Below are positions 35,787 to 45,069 of a DNA stretch of 64,000 nucleotides, in pieces. Below the pieces are notes generated by a model. The model made no database searches. It was not told the origin of the DNA and worked only from the letters and a program-made list of their open reading frames with translations. The stretch spans positions 4,304,001-4,368,000 of the forward strand of contig CP085710.1 of NCBI GenBank assembly GCA_023823795.1, in the 5' to 3' direction. Numbering within the stretch: the stretch's first letter is position 1; the number at the start of each line of letters is the position of its first letter. The DNA comes from Bacillus sp. F19 (GTDB lineage: Bacteria; Bacillota; Bacilli; Bacillales; Bacillaceae). Position numbers and translations under genes: made by a program.

Positions 35787-37649
35787 TTGCGTTCAATAAT
35801 CGGCTGGATATGCCTGTTTATCATGGCCCCCGTTCTTATTTTTTTATTTTTGATCTCTTGGGATGAAGTTAAAAATGTGAAAGCTGTATCAACGGTTTTA
35901 GATGAAAAAATTCCTTTAAAAGAAATTCCTCTGACACAAAATAGTTTTATCGTTGATCAAAACGGGACCCTCGTCTCTGAGGTCGTCACAAATCAAGAAA
36001 ACCGGAGCTTCGTCCCTTTTGATAAGATTCCTGAAGCTGTTAAAACCATTTTCATTGTTTCAGAGGATCAGAAATTCTATGAACATATGGGATTTGATCC
36101 TGCCGGGATGGCGAGAGCGGTAATGATTAATGCCAAAAACCAATCCATCGAACAAGGCGGAAGCACGATCACCCAGCAGCTTGCCCGCAATGTCTTTTTA
36201 TCTCACGAGAAAACCTATAATCGGAAGCTGAGTGAACTCCTGTATTCTTATCACATAGAGAGAACCTTTTCAAAAGAAGAAATTCTCGAGGGTTATTTAA
36301 ACGCCGTCTATTTTCATAACGGGGTTTACGGGGTTCAAATGGCAAGCAATTATTATTTTAGCAAGCCAATCGACAAGCTGACGCTGGCTCAAATTGCTTT
36401 TATCAGTGCTATTCCGAATAATCCGACCTTATATGATCCAATCCAGCATTTTGAAAATACAAAAAAAAGACAGCAGCTGCTGCTTAATAATCTATTAGAC
36501 GATAAATATATTACTCAAGAACAATACGACTCTGCTTCAGCAGAAAAGATCAGATTAAATCTGCATCATCGGACAGACCGCTACCCTGACTACGTCACCT
36601 ATGTACATGATGAACTAAAACGCCTTATTGCTGAAAATGAAGGCTACACAAAAAGAAAATCAGATGCAGACGGGGGTGAAAAAGCCTTCCTTGAGGAAGA
36701 GCTTAAAAACAGAGTGCATGAAGTAGTGAAAAAAGGCGTGATCATTCATACGGCTCTTGATCCAGCCCTGCAGGCTAACGTTGCCGATGCTTTTAATAAT
36801 CACCTAAGTGATTCTTCTGTTCAAGGAGCGAGCGTGGTAATTGATCATCATGCTCATCAAATAAAAGCCTTATATGGCGGCCATGATTTTCAAAAATTCG
36901 ATTTCAACCGCGCTTACCAGGCATATCGCCAGCCAGGGTCAGCCATAAAACCATTGCTCGATTATGTTCCGTATATAGATGTGAAAAATGCTTCCGTATC
37001 GTCCCTTATAAGCGCAAGACCTTTTTGTAAGAAAGACTATTGCCCCCAAAATTATGATGAGAAAACTTACGGAAATGTGACGCTTGAAACGGCTTTTAAA
37101 AAATCATACAACACACCTGCAGTCAGAATGCTTGATGAAGTTGGCATTGAAAAAGGATATTCTTATTTAAAGCCGTTCGGTTTCCGTTCGGTAACGGATG
37201 CCGATTACGTGCTTCCTTCAGCAATCGGCGGCTTCACCCATGGATTTTCACCTTTAGAACTTACGCAAGCCTATTCGGCTTTTGCAAATGATGGCGTCTT
37301 CCATAAAAGCCATGCCATTATCAAAATAACGGATTTACAAGGGAACGCTTTATACAAATGGCAGGAAAAACCGGTACGAGTGTGGAAAAGCACAACTAAT
37401 AATGAAATGAGAAAGCTCTTATCGGCTGTTACAGCAAGCGGTACCGGAACAAAAGCCAATCATTCCGCTCCCTATATAGGCGGCAAAACAGGTACGACTA
37501 ATGACTATAAAGATCTATGGTTTGTCGGTTTAACTGATCGCTATACTGCCGGCGTGTGGATTGGCAAAGACAAATCAGTCAGCATAGAGAATTTAGCCAA
37601 ATCCGCCCCGCAGCAGCTTATATGGAGGGATATCACAAAAAATCGGTAG
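35787..37649 (+). CDS. pbpD: class A penicillin-binding protein 4
   Basis: About 620 residues: N-terminal TM anchor, glycosyltransferase domain (VSEDQKFYEHMGFDPAGMAR, GGSTITQQLARNVFL) and transpeptidase domain with SxxK in GSAIKPLL, SYN in SYNTPAVR and KTG in GGKTGTTNDYKDLWFVG. It polymerises and cross-links peptidoglycan. TTG at 35787 is preferred (GAGTGA 5 bases upstream); GTG at 35778 is the alternative. Synteny with yuxJ and yuxK as in B. subtilis. Confidence 0.92.
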   Translation: MRSIIGWICLFIMAPVLIFLFLISWDEVKNVKAVSTVLDEKIPLKEIPLTQNSFIVDQNGTLVSEVVTNQENRSFVPFDKIPEAVKTIFIVSEDQKFYEHMGFDPAGMARAVMINAKNQSIEQGGSTITQQLARNVFLSHEKTYNRKLSELLYSYHIERTFSKEEILEGYLNAVYFHNGVYGVQMASNYYFSKPIDKLTLAQIAFISAIPNNPTLYDPIQHFENTKKRQQLLLNNLLDDKYITQEQYDSASAEKIRLNLHHRTDRYPDYVTYVHDELKRLIAENEGYTKRKSDADGGEKAFLEEELKNRVHEVVKKGVIIHTALDPALQANVADAFNNHLSDSSVQGASVVIDHHAHQIKALYGGHDFQKFDFNRAYQAYRQPGSAIKPLLDYVPYIDVKNASVSSLISARPFCKKDYCPQNYDEKTYGNVTLETAFKKSYNTPAVRMLDEVGIEKGYSYLKPFGFRSVTDADYVLPSAIGGFTHGFSPLELTQAYSAFANDGVFHKSHAIIKITDLQGNALYKWQEKPVRVWKSTTNNEMRKLLSAVTASGTGTKANHSAPYIGGKTGTTNDYKDLWFVGLTDRYTAGVWIGKDKSVSIENLAKSAPQQLIWRDITKNR

Positions 37650-37704
37650 TTTTAGATTGTTTATTCGTGGAAAAGTAACGATATAGCTTGTATTTGAGGG
37701 TGAA

Positions 37705-38106
37705 ATGATGTCAAAGGGAAAAATTTTATTATTTGATGGTGTGTGCAATTTCTGTGATGGAACCGTGCAATTTGTGTTAAAGCACGATAAAAAGGCTGTT
37801 TTTAAGTTTGCCTCCCTTCAGTCTGATGCGGGAAAGCAAATTCTTGCTCATCACAACCTTCCTCTTTCGGATTTTGACAGCTTTGTTTATATAGATGGTG
37901 ACAGGGTTTACCTCAAATCTACCGCTGCTCTGCACGTATTAAAGGAGATTGGCGGTTTATTCCGGCTAACCTTTTTATTTATAGTCATCCCAAGGCCTAT
38001 CAGGGATTATGTTTATAGCCTTCTTGCCAATAATAGATACAAATGGTTTGGAAAGAAGGAATCGTGTACACTCCCTACTCCTGAAACAAGAGAAAGATTT
38101 TTATAG
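37705..38106 (+). CDS. yuxK: DCC-family thiol-disulfide oxidoreductase-like protein YuxK
   Basis: A 133-residue DUF393 protein with the defining N-terminal motif LLFDGVCNFCDGTVQFVL (DGVCxxC, Cys near residues 13 and 16) and a LYLKSTAALHVL-like second conserved block. Redox role is predicted from the family, substrates unknown. ATG follows TTGAGGGTGAA. Confidence 0.9.
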   Translation: MMSKGKILLFDGVCNFCDGTVQFVLKHDKKAVFKFASLQSDAGKQILAHHNLPLSDFDSFVYIDGDRVYLKSTAALHVLKEIGGLFRLTFLFIVIPRPIRDYVYSLLANNRYKWFGKKESCTLPTPETRERFL

Positions 38107-38139
38107 GAAAAGCCCCTCGCAATAGCCGAGGGGCTTCTT
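38107..38139. terminator. bidirectional terminator between yuxK and yufK
   Basis: AAGCCCCTCG-CAATAG-CCGAGGGGCTT hairpin with T run on the plus side and A run on the other. Confidence 0.88.
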
Positions 38140-38697
38140 CTATACAGGCAAACTCGCCATCACGCTGTTGTACAATCTCATGCAAATATAAAGGAGGCCG
38201 AACAAAAAGATAGACCAGAACAGCACATGAAACAAAACAAGTCCAATTAACGAGAACGATGTTAAGAAAAAGCTGAACTGATAAACAACAAATATGAAAT
38301 AACACAGTGTAGCCAGCAGAAAGACAGCGAAAATTCCGATTCCATATTGGAAGAGCAGCAGAGAAAGAGCAGCTGCAATTAAATAGAACGCTGATCCAAG
38401 CCTGATTTTCTTCAGGCTTTCGCCGTTCACATCCTTTGAAAAAAACAGCAGAGAAAGCTCTGTTACTGTGTCTGCAATAAGCTTTAGAGCGGAAAAAATC
38501 ATAAAATAAATAAGAGCAAAAACAATAAACAAGGCTAATTTGATTCCATTCTCCGAAAAGAATTCAAGCATTCCCCCGTAAACACCAAGCCTCTTAAGCA
38601 CCTTTAAAACCATCATGACAGTAGATATGGAAAAAGATGTGCTGAACAGCAGAATGGAAATCAGGGGGAAGTAACTTGTAAAATATGTATTTTTCAT
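38140..38697 (-). CDS. yufK: YufK/DUF5366 family membrane protein
   Basis: 185 residues with about five TM helices (FPLISILLFSTSFSISTVMM, LALFIVFALIYFMIF, LIAAALSLLLFQYGIGIFAV). Length and location between yuxK and mrp match B. subtilis YufK. Unknown function. The ATG is followed by a hydrophobic N-terminus without a cleavable signal. Confidence 0.85.
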   Translation of the reverse strand: MKNTYFTSYFPLISILLFSTSFSISTVMMVLKVLKRLGVYGGMLEFFSENGIKLALFIVFALIYFMIFSALKLIADTVTELSLLFFSKDVNGESLKKIRLGSAFYLIAAALSLLLFQYGIGIFAVFLLATLCYFIFVVYQFSFFLTSFSLIGLVLFHVLFWSIFLFGLLYICMRLYNSVMASLPV

Positions 38698-38780
38698 TCC
38701 ATAAATCTCCTAATCTGACTTAATACTCATTCATTATGACCGAGTGCTATCAGGGTTACAAGAATTATTTTCCACATACA

Positions 38781-38813
38781 AAACAGAACGTCATATGATT
38801 GACGTTCTGTTTT
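38781..38813. terminator. intrinsic terminator
   Basis: AAACAGAACGTCA-TATGAT-TGACGTTCTGTTT symmetrical hairpin; serves the 38812 gene on the minus strand. Confidence 0.75.
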
Positions 38814-39045
38814 ACTTATTCACATTCACAATCCGAATGTATTCTCTCGGCTTAAATTTCTCAAGCATCCTTTTATCCCTATTTGACAAGTAGAACGGTT
38901 CTTCTGTTTCAGTCATTTCCGTTTTGCTCTTATTGTAGAAAACCGGATCAATGTAAGAGCGTTTTGTTTTTTCATTTGCAGCCCATGCACTGCTGAACAT
39001 GACAGTGAAAATAAAAGATGCAGTGATGATCTTCTTTTTATTCAC
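38812..39045 (-). CDS. small secreted protein of unknown function
   Basis: 77 residues with a signal peptide (MNKKKIITASFIFTVMFSS then AWA-A as likely cleavage site) and a charged mature part of ~53 residues (RDKRMLEKFKPREYIRIV). GTG at 39045 follows GAGGTGATCCAA; the codon for the earlier ATG at 39054 lies within the SD. No family recognised. It is divergent from mrpA. Confidence 0.65.
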   Translation of the reverse strand: MNKKKIITASFIFTVMFSSAWAANEKTKRSYIDPVFYNKSKTEMTETEEPFYLSNRDKRMLEKFKPREYIRIVNVNK

Positions 39046-39243
39046 TTGGATCACCTCATTACCAGCATGCGCATTTAAATAAACAAATATACAGGTCTTA
39101 AGTGAAAAAATCTGTTGTTTTTTGGCTGATTTTTGATTCTTTCTACTTATTTAATAGAACAAATAAAGGAGGTCAATAATACTTGTGTAAGGAATGCATG
39201 AACGAAATTTTTACGTTATAATTAATTTTAAATTCAATATAGG

Positions 39244-39276
39244 GTCTTATGACCGTGAAATTTCATCATAAGGAGG
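39244..39276 (+). promoter_or_regulatory. mrp operon leader hairpin next to the SD
   Basis: CTTATGA-CCG-TGAAATTTCA-TCATAAG forms a 7-bp stem whose 3' arm runs into the AAGGAGG SD of mrpA (ATG 39284). A TATAAT lies upstream at about 39217. The hairpin could modulate mrpA initiation; inference. Confidence 0.35.
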
Positions 39277-39283
39277 ATCAAAA

Positions 39284-41674
39284 ATGACGTTATTGCATGC
39301 GGCTATCATCTCACCATTTCTACTGGCCATTCTGATACCTTTCCTTTATAAATATTTCAGAAGCGTACATACTGGATGGTTTGTTCTCATTTTGCCGATT
39401 GTATTGTTTGTTTATTTTCTTGGGTTTATCGGCGAGACCGTTCAATCAACTGTCAATTGGATACCATCGCTCGGCATTAATTTTACAGTCTATGTGGACG
39501 GGCTTAGTCTGCTTTTTGCTTTGCTGATTACAGGTATAGGATCGCTCGTCGTACTGTATTCGATTTATTATCTCTCAAAAGAAAAAGAAAAATTAAATCA
39601 TTTTTATGTTTATCTGCTTATGTTTATGGGAGCTATGCTTGGCGTTGTTCTTTCGGATAATGTCATTGTGCTCTACACTTTCTGGGAATTTACGAGCCTT
39701 TCATCTTTCTTATTAATCGGCTATTGGTACCACAGAGAAAAATCAAGATACGGTGCATTAAAGTCGATGATGATCACGGTTTTTGGCGGACTTTCGATGC
39801 TCGGGGGTTTTGTCCTGCTCTATTTAATGACAGGAACGTTCAGCATCCGCGAAATGATTGAAGCTGTTCCGGGCATTATGACCCACCAGCTGTTTATTCC
39901 GGCTCTTGTTCTTGTTCTGCTGGGGGCTTTTACGAAATCAGCCCAATTTCCATTTTATATCTGGCTTCCGGATGCGATGGAGGCACCAACGCCTGTCAGT
40001 GCGTATCTTCACTCAGCAACAATGGTAAAAGCTGGCATCTATCTTGTTGCAAGATTCAGTCCTGTATTTGCGATGACGGCTGAATGGTTTTGGCTTGTCA
40101 GCATCTTCGGACTCATTACATTGTTCTGGGGCTCAATAAATGCAGTGAAGCAAACCGACTTAAAAGCCATTCTCGCTTTCTCAACGGTGAGTCAGCTTGG
40201 ATTAATCATGTCTTTGCTCGGACTCGGCTCAGCCGCTCTTCATTACGATTCACTTGATGATAATTTTTATACCATTGCCACTGTTGCAGCTATTTTCCAT
40301 TTAATCAATCATGCAACATTTAAAGGCAGTCTTTTCATGGTAGCTGGAATAGTTGATCACGAAACCGGCACACGTGATATCCGAAAACTCGGCGGTTTGA
40401 TGAGCTTTATGCCGATTACGTTCACAATCGCTGTGATTGGCGCTTTCTCCATGGCCGGTTTGCCGCCTTTCAACGGATTTTTAAGTAAAGAAATGTTCTT
40501 TACCGGAATGATCAATGTAACAAAAATGGATATTTTCAACATGGAAACATGGAGCTTATTGTTCCCTGTTCTCGCGTGGATTGCTAGTATCTTTACATTC
40601 TTATACAGCATGGTGCTTGTATTTAAAACTTTTACAGGTCCTGTTCAATTGGAGAAGCTTGAACGAAAACCGCATGAAGCACCGCTCGGCATGCTGATTT
40701 CTCCTATTATTCTAGGTTCACTTGTTGTGATTTTCGGATTTTTCCCGAATCTGCTGTCTTATACACTAATTGAGCCTGCAGTAGAATCGATCATGCCGTC
40801 GCTGCTTCCTGCAGGCAAAAATTTTGAAGTCCATATCACCTTCTGGCATGGTTTCACACCTGAATTAATGATGACTATCGGAGTGATCGCACTAGGTGCA
40901 ATCGGATACTTGACACTTGGAAAATGGAGAAAAGTATATGATCTGTTCCCGAAAAAACTTGCTCTCAATAAATTCTATGATGCTTCTCTAAGCGGCATGG
41001 AACGTCATTCAAACACGTTTACACGCTTTTACATGACAGGGTTCATCAGAGATTATCTTGCCTATATTTTTGTTTTCCTGATTGTGATAACAGGCGGAAC
41101 CATGGTCATCAAAGGAGGATTTTCATTCACTTTGGATGGTACAGCTGAGATTGGCATTTATGAGGCTGTTCTTGCTTTTGCCATGGTGCTTGGAACGTTC
41201 ACGATTTTATTTTCAAAATCCAGATTGACCGCTATTATTGCACTCGGATCAGTCGGCTACAGTTTAGCCCTGTTCTTTGTCCTGTTTCGCGCACCAGACC
41301 TTGCTCTTACCCAGCTTGTAATTGAAACGGTATCGGTGGCGCTGTTTTTGCTCTGCTTCTACTTCCTGCCTTCTTTTAAGAAAAGAGAAAAGAAGCTCAG
41401 CTTCCGATTGGTCAATTTCCTCATTTCATTTGGAGTAGGCCTTGTTGTCACATTAGTCGCTATTTCGGCAAACAGCAATCGTGTCAGCGAAACAATTTCA
41501 TCTTTCTTTATTGAAAACAGCTATACAGAAGCCGGCGGAAAAAATATGGTCAACGTCATACTGGTAGATTTCCGCGGTTTTGATACTTTGTTTGAGATTA
41601 CTGTTCTTACCATAGCTGCACTTGGTATTTACGCCATGGTCAAACTTCGGATGGCAAAGGGGGAGGAAGGATGA
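39284..41674 (+). CDS. mrpA: Na+/H+ antiporter subunit A (MrpA)
   Basis: A 796-residue NuoL/MrpA-type subunit with some 20 TM helices. Family marks: VLYTFWEFTSLSSFLLIGYW, FPFYIWLPDAMEAPTPVSAY, LHSATMVKAGIYL, FSTVSQLGLIMSLLGLG and a C-terminal MrpB-like part (FRAPDLALTQLVIETVSVAL). Part of the heteromeric Mrp complex for Na+ resistance and alkali pH homeostasis. ATG follows AAGGAGGATCAAAA. Overlaps mrpB by 4 bases; first gene of seven. Confidence 0.96.
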   Translation: MTLLHAAIISPFLLAILIPFLYKYFRSVHTGWFVLILPIVLFVYFLGFIGETVQSTVNWIPSLGINFTVYVDGLSLLFALLITGIGSLVVLYSIYYLSKEKEKLNHFYVYLLMFMGAMLGVVLSDNVIVLYTFWEFTSLSSFLLIGYWYHREKSRYGALKSMMITVFGGLSMLGGFVLLYLMTGTFSIREMIEAVPGIMTHQLFIPALVLVLLGAFTKSAQFPFYIWLPDAMEAPTPVSAYLHSATMVKAGIYLVARFSPVFAMTAEWFWLVSIFGLITLFWGSINAVKQTDLKAILAFSTVSQLGLIMSLLGLGSAALHYDSLDDNFYTIATVAAIFHLINHATFKGSLFMVAGIVDHETGTRDIRKLGGLMSFMPITFTIAVIGAFSMAGLPPFNGFLSKEMFFTGMINVTKMDIFNMETWSLLFPVLAWIASIFTFLYSMVLVFKTFTGPVQLEKLERKPHEAPLGMLISPIILGSLVVIFGFFPNLLSYTLIEPAVESIMPSLLPAGKNFEVHITFWHGFTPELMMTIGVIALGAIGYLTLGKWRKVYDLFPKKLALNKFYDASLSGMERHSNTFTRFYMTGFIRDYLAYIFVFLIVITGGTMVIKGGFSFTLDGTAEIGIYEAVLAFAMVLGTFTILFSKSRLTAIIALGSVGYSLALFFVLFRAPDLALTQLVIETVSVALFLLCFYFLPSFKKREKKLSFRLVNFLISFGVGLVVTLVAISANSNRVSETISSFFIENSYTEAGGKNMVNVILVDFRGFDTLFEITVLTIAALGIYAMVKLRMAKGEEG

Positions 41675-42108
41675 AAAAAACACATATCAAAACAAACGAT
41701 GTGATTCTGCAGACGGTTACTAAAGTTGTGTTCTTCATTATCATCATTTTCTCGATTTACCTCTTTTTCGCCGGGCACTACACACCTGGCGGCGGATTTA
41801 TTGGAGGATTAATGACTTCCTCCGCGATTGTGCTGCTTCTGCTTGCTTATGATGTAAAAACAGTGATCAATATTCTTCCTGTCAATTACATTAATCTTGC
41901 TGCAGCAGGACTGCTGATTGCTGTATTAACGGGTGTCGGCTCTTTCTTTTTCGGCGTTCCGTTTTTATCCCATACGTTCGGTCACGTTGATCTGCCGATT
42001 CTCGGAGATACGGAGTTTGCAACAGCAGTCTTGTTTGATCTTGGTGTATATCTGGTTGTTATCGGTGTAACTCTGACCATTATTCAGACGATTGGAGAGA
42101 CGGAATAA
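41671..42108 (+). CDS. mrpB: Na+/H+ antiporter subunit B (MrpB)
   Basis: 145 residues, four TM helices. Contains the family stretch FFAGHYTPGGGFIGGLMTSS and IVLLLLAYDVKTV. ATG overlaps the mrpA stop (ATGA) and follows GGGAGGAAGG. Its stop overlaps the mrpC start (TAATG), so translation is coupled. Confidence 0.94.
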   Translation: MKKTHIKTNDVILQTVTKVVFFIIIIFSIYLFFAGHYTPGGGFIGGLMTSSAIVLLLLAYDVKTVINILPVNYINLAAAGLLIAVLTGVGSFFFGVPFLSHTFGHVDLPILGDTEFATAVLFDLGVYLVVIGVTLTIIQTIGETE

Positions 42109-42449
42109 TGGAGATTTTAATGGCAATCGTTTCTGGTTTATTGTTTATGGCTGCAACTTATTTAATGCTTTCAAAAAGCTTGCTTCGCATTATTATCGGT
42201 ACAGGCTTGCTCAGTCATGGCGCCCATCTTCTAATCCTTACTATGGGAGGCCTGAAAAAAGGCGCTGCGCCTTTGCTTGGCGAAGAAGCTTCATCATATG
42301 TCGATCCTCTGCCGCAGGCTTTGATTTTAACGGCAATTGTTATCAGCTTTGGTGTTACATCCTTCTTGCTTGTTTTAGCTTACAGAGCGTATCAGGAACT
42401 CGGGAGTGATGATATGGATCAGTTAAGGGGAAATGATCATAATGAATAA
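42108..42449 (+). CDS. mrpC: Na+/H+ antiporter subunit C (MrpC)
   Basis: 113 residues, NuoK-like with three TM helices: ATYLMLSKSLLRIIIGTGLL, SHGAHLLILTMGG and LTAIVISFGVTSFLLVLAYR. One-base overlap with mrpB, 8-base overlap with mrpD. Confidence 0.94.
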   Translation: MEILMAIVSGLLFMAATYLMLSKSLLRIIIGTGLLSHGAHLLILTMGGLKKGAAPLLGEEASSYVDPLPQALILTAIVISFGVTSFLLVLAYRAYQELGSDDMDQLRGNDHNE

Positions 42450-43923
42450 TATCGTGATGCTGCCTCTCATTGTTCCATTATTGGCAGGTATTCTTTTAAT
42501 CTTTTTCAATAAGTATATAACCATCCAAAAATGGATGAGCGTCATTGCATCTTTAATAGCAGTTATCATCTCTTTTCTGCTCGTTTTGAATGTCAGAGAA
42601 AATGGTATTCTCACAGTGGAAATCGGAAGCTGGGCGCCTCCATACGGGATTGTATTCGTTGCAGATATGTTTTCCAGTCTGCTCGTTTTAACAACCAGCA
42701 TCATCGGACTGACTTCTATTCTGTTTGCCTTCCATTCAATCGGGGATGAAAGAGAGCGTTTTTACTTTTATCCGGCTGTTCAGTTCCTGCTGACTGGTGT
42801 AACAGGCGCTTTTTTAACTGGCGATATCTTTAACCTGTTTGTCTTTTTTGAAGTGATGCTTATGAGCTCGTATGTACTGATTGTCCTTGGCGGAACAAAA
42901 CCGCAGCTGAGGGAATCTATTAAATATATTATAGTGAATATTTTTTCCTCAGCTTTATTCGTCATCACCGTTGCTTACTTATATGCAGTAACCGGCACAC
43001 TGAATATGGCAGATTTGAGTCAGATAATCAGTGAAAACGGACAAACAGGGATATTGACTGTTATTGCGATTTTATTTTTAGTTGTTTTCGGCATGAAAGG
43101 TGCAATCTTTCCGCTTTACTTTTGGATGCCGGGATCTTATCAGGCGCCTCCAGCTGTGGTAACAGCTTTATTTGGAGCTTTGTTAACAAAGGTCGGCGTA
43201 TATTCCATTACCCGGGTATATACACTCATTTTCATTCATGACACGGGCTATACGCATCAGATTTTAGCATGGCTCTCTGTTCTGACCATTCTGTTCGGAG
43301 TGATTGGAGCAGTTGCATATTGGGATATAGAAAAGATTGTGATTTATAATATCATTGTCGCAGTAGGCGTCATTTTGTTTGGAGTTGCGGTCTTTAATTC
43401 ACCTGGGATTGAAGGGGCCATTTACTACTTGATCCACGATATGATCATCAAAGGCGCCCTCTTTATGCTTACAGGTGCCATGATTGTGATTACAGGAACA
43501 AGTGATTTACGGAAAATGGGCGGACTGCTGAAAAATCATCCTCTCCTGGCGTGGATGTTCTTTATCGCCGCCATTGCCCTTGCCGGTATTCCTCCATTAA
43601 GCGGTTTTGTCGGCAAGCTTAAAATTGTCCAGGGCGGATTTGAAGCCGGAGAATATGTCTTTGCTTTATTTGTACTGCTATCAAGCTTGCTTGTTCTCTA
43701 CTCCATTATGAAAATTTTCATCAATGGATTCTGGGGTGAAGTCAAGCTTGCGAAAGAACAGGAGAAAGGCTCGACAAAAGGTCTTCTCTTTCCAATCGCT
43801 GTCCTGATTGCTCTATCGATTGCTTTTGGGGTTGGAACGGAAGCAGTTGCACCATATATCACTCAAGCTGCTGAAACGCTGCTTGATCCATCAATCTATA
43901 TTCAAGCCGTGCTGAAGGAGTAG
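42442..43923 (+). CDS. mrpD: Na+/H+ antiporter subunit D (MrpD)
   Basis: About 493 residues, NuoN/MrpD-like with ~14 TM helices. Conserved proton-path segments: FFEVMLMSSYVLIVLGG, FPLYFWMPGSYQAPPAVVTA and IYYLIHDMIIKGALFMLTGA. ATG at 42442 (MNNIVMLPL) is preferred over 42433 because the AAGGGGAA SD is then at a workable distance and the N-terminus matches other MrpD proteins. Confidence 0.95.
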   Translation: MNNIVMLPLIVPLLAGILLIFFNKYITIQKWMSVIASLIAVIISFLLVLNVRENGILTVEIGSWAPPYGIVFVADMFSSLLVLTTSIIGLTSILFAFHSIGDERERFYFYPAVQFLLTGVTGAFLTGDIFNLFVFFEVMLMSSYVLIVLGGTKPQLRESIKYIIVNIFSSALFVITVAYLYAVTGTLNMADLSQIISENGQTGILTVIAILFLVVFGMKGAIFPLYFWMPGSYQAPPAVVTALFGALLTKVGVYSITRVYTLIFIHDTGYTHQILAWLSVLTILFGVIGAVAYWDIEKIVIYNIIVAVGVILFGVAVFNSPGIEGAIYYLIHDMIIKGALFMLTGAMIVITGTSDLRKMGGLLKNHPLLAWMFFIAAIALAGIPPLSGFVGKLKIVQGGFEAGEYVFALFVLLSSLLVLYSIMKIFINGFWGEVKLAKEQEKGSTKGLLFPIAVLIALSIAFGVGTEAVAPYITQAAETLLDPSIYIQAVLKE

Positions 43924-43928
43924 ATGTT

Positions 43929-44405
43929 ATGGCCTTTCAAATTTCACTTAATTTCTCTATTGCATTTACATGGATGTTCTTAAAGGGCGAATACTCCGTC
44001 CAGGACTTTTTTAACGGCTACTTCTTCGGACTGCTGATGATATTTGCCCTTCGCCGATTTTTCCATCACCGGTTCTATCTATGGAATATTGTCGCGGTTT
44101 TAAAGCTTCTTTATATTTTCAACCGAGAACTGATTATGTCTAATCTTGCGGTATTAAAAGTGGTGCTTTCACCTAAAATGACAGCTCGTCCCGGGATTTT
44201 CAAGCTTGAAACAGAGCTGAAAAAAGATTGGGAAATTACCATTCTGGCAAATTTAATTACCTTGACGCCCGGGACTCTTGTCGTTGAGATCTCAGATGAT
44301 AACCGCTTTTTGTATATCCATGCGATGGACTTAGAAGACGCAGAAGAAGCAAGAAAAGATATTAAAAACACGTTTGAGAAAGCCATTCAGGAGGTGAGCC
44401 GCTAA
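43929..44405 (+). CDS. mrpE: Na+/H+ antiporter subunit E (MrpE)
   Basis: 158 residues: two N-terminal TM helices and a cytosolic MrpE domain (ANLITLTPGTLVVEISDD, LYIHAMDLED). AAGGAG lies 8 bases before the ATG. Overlaps mrpF by one base. Confidence 0.94.
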   Translation: MAFQISLNFSIAFTWMFLKGEYSVQDFFNGYFFGLLMIFALRRFFHHRFYLWNIVAVLKLLYIFNRELIMSNLAVLKVVLSPKMTARPGIFKLETELKKDWEITILANLITLTPGTLVVEISDDNRFLYIHAMDLEDAEEARKDIKNTFEKAIQEVSR

Positions 44406-44689
44406 TGCTCGACCTGGTATTAAGAATCTCGCTTCTCATCATAGCTATTTCAACAGTTTTATACTTGTACAGGCTGATCAAAGGGCCATCGATTCCTGAC
44501 CGGGTTATTGCACTTGATGCCATTGGAATTAACCTGATTGGTATTACGGCCATCATTTCAGTTATGCTCCGAACCAATGCTTTCCTTGAGGTCATTCTGC
44601 TGCTTGGAATCCTGACATTCATTGGAACAGTTGCCTTTGCAAAGTTCCTTGAGAAGGGAGAGATTATCGAAAATGATCGTAATCGCTAA
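44405..44689 (+). CDS. mrpF: Na+/H+ antiporter subunit F (MrpF)
   Basis: 94 residues, three TM helices, with the family core [20 protein letters not shown] and [25 protein letters not shown] coupling to mrpE; it overlaps mrpG by 17 bases. Confidence 0.94.
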   Translation: MLDLVLRISLLIIAISTVLYLYRLIKGPSIPDRVIALDAIGINLIGITAIISVMLRTNAFLEVILLLGILTFIGTVAFAKFLEKGEIIENDRNR

Positions 44690-45032
44690 TATCATTATTG
44701 GGTATTTCATTCTTCAGGGGGCACTGCTGAGTCTGATAGCAGCCTTTGGAGTTGTCCGCCTGCCTGATGCCTATACGCGCAATCATGCCGCTTCCAAGAG
44801 TGCGACGCTTGGCGTCATCAGCATCCTGCTTGGTGTATTCTTCTATTTTTGGCTGATTGAAGGCCATTTAAATGCACGAATCATACTGGGGATTGTTTTT
44901 GTTTTTATGACAGCACCAGTTTCCGGACACCTTATTATGAGGGCTGCCTATAACACGAAAGTGCCGCTTTGGGAAAAAAGTGTTCAGGACGATTTAGAAT
45001 CAGATCGGAAAAAAGAAAGTGTAAAAGGATGA
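44673..45032 (+). CDS. mrpG: Na+/H+ antiporter subunit G (MrpG)
   Basis: 119 residues, three TM helices with [20 protein letters not shown] and [23 protein letters not shown] at 44673 has GGGAGAG upstream; the longer frame from 44622 has no SD. Last gene of the operon; a terminator starts within its stop region. Confidence 0.94.
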   Translation: MIVIANIIIGYFILQGALLSLIAAFGVVRLPDAYTRNHAASKSATLGVISILLGVFFYFWLIEGHLNARIILGIVFVFMTAPVSGHLIMRAAYNTKVPLWEKSVQDDLESDRKKESVKG

Positions 45033-45053
45033 GAACTGTCTCATCCTTTTTTA
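45022..45053 (+). terminator. mrp operon terminator
   Basis: AAAGGATGAG-AACTGT-CTCATCCTTTTTT; the 5' arm overlaps the mrpG end. Confidence 0.88.
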
Positions 45054-45069
45054 AAGGAGAAGAAGTAAA

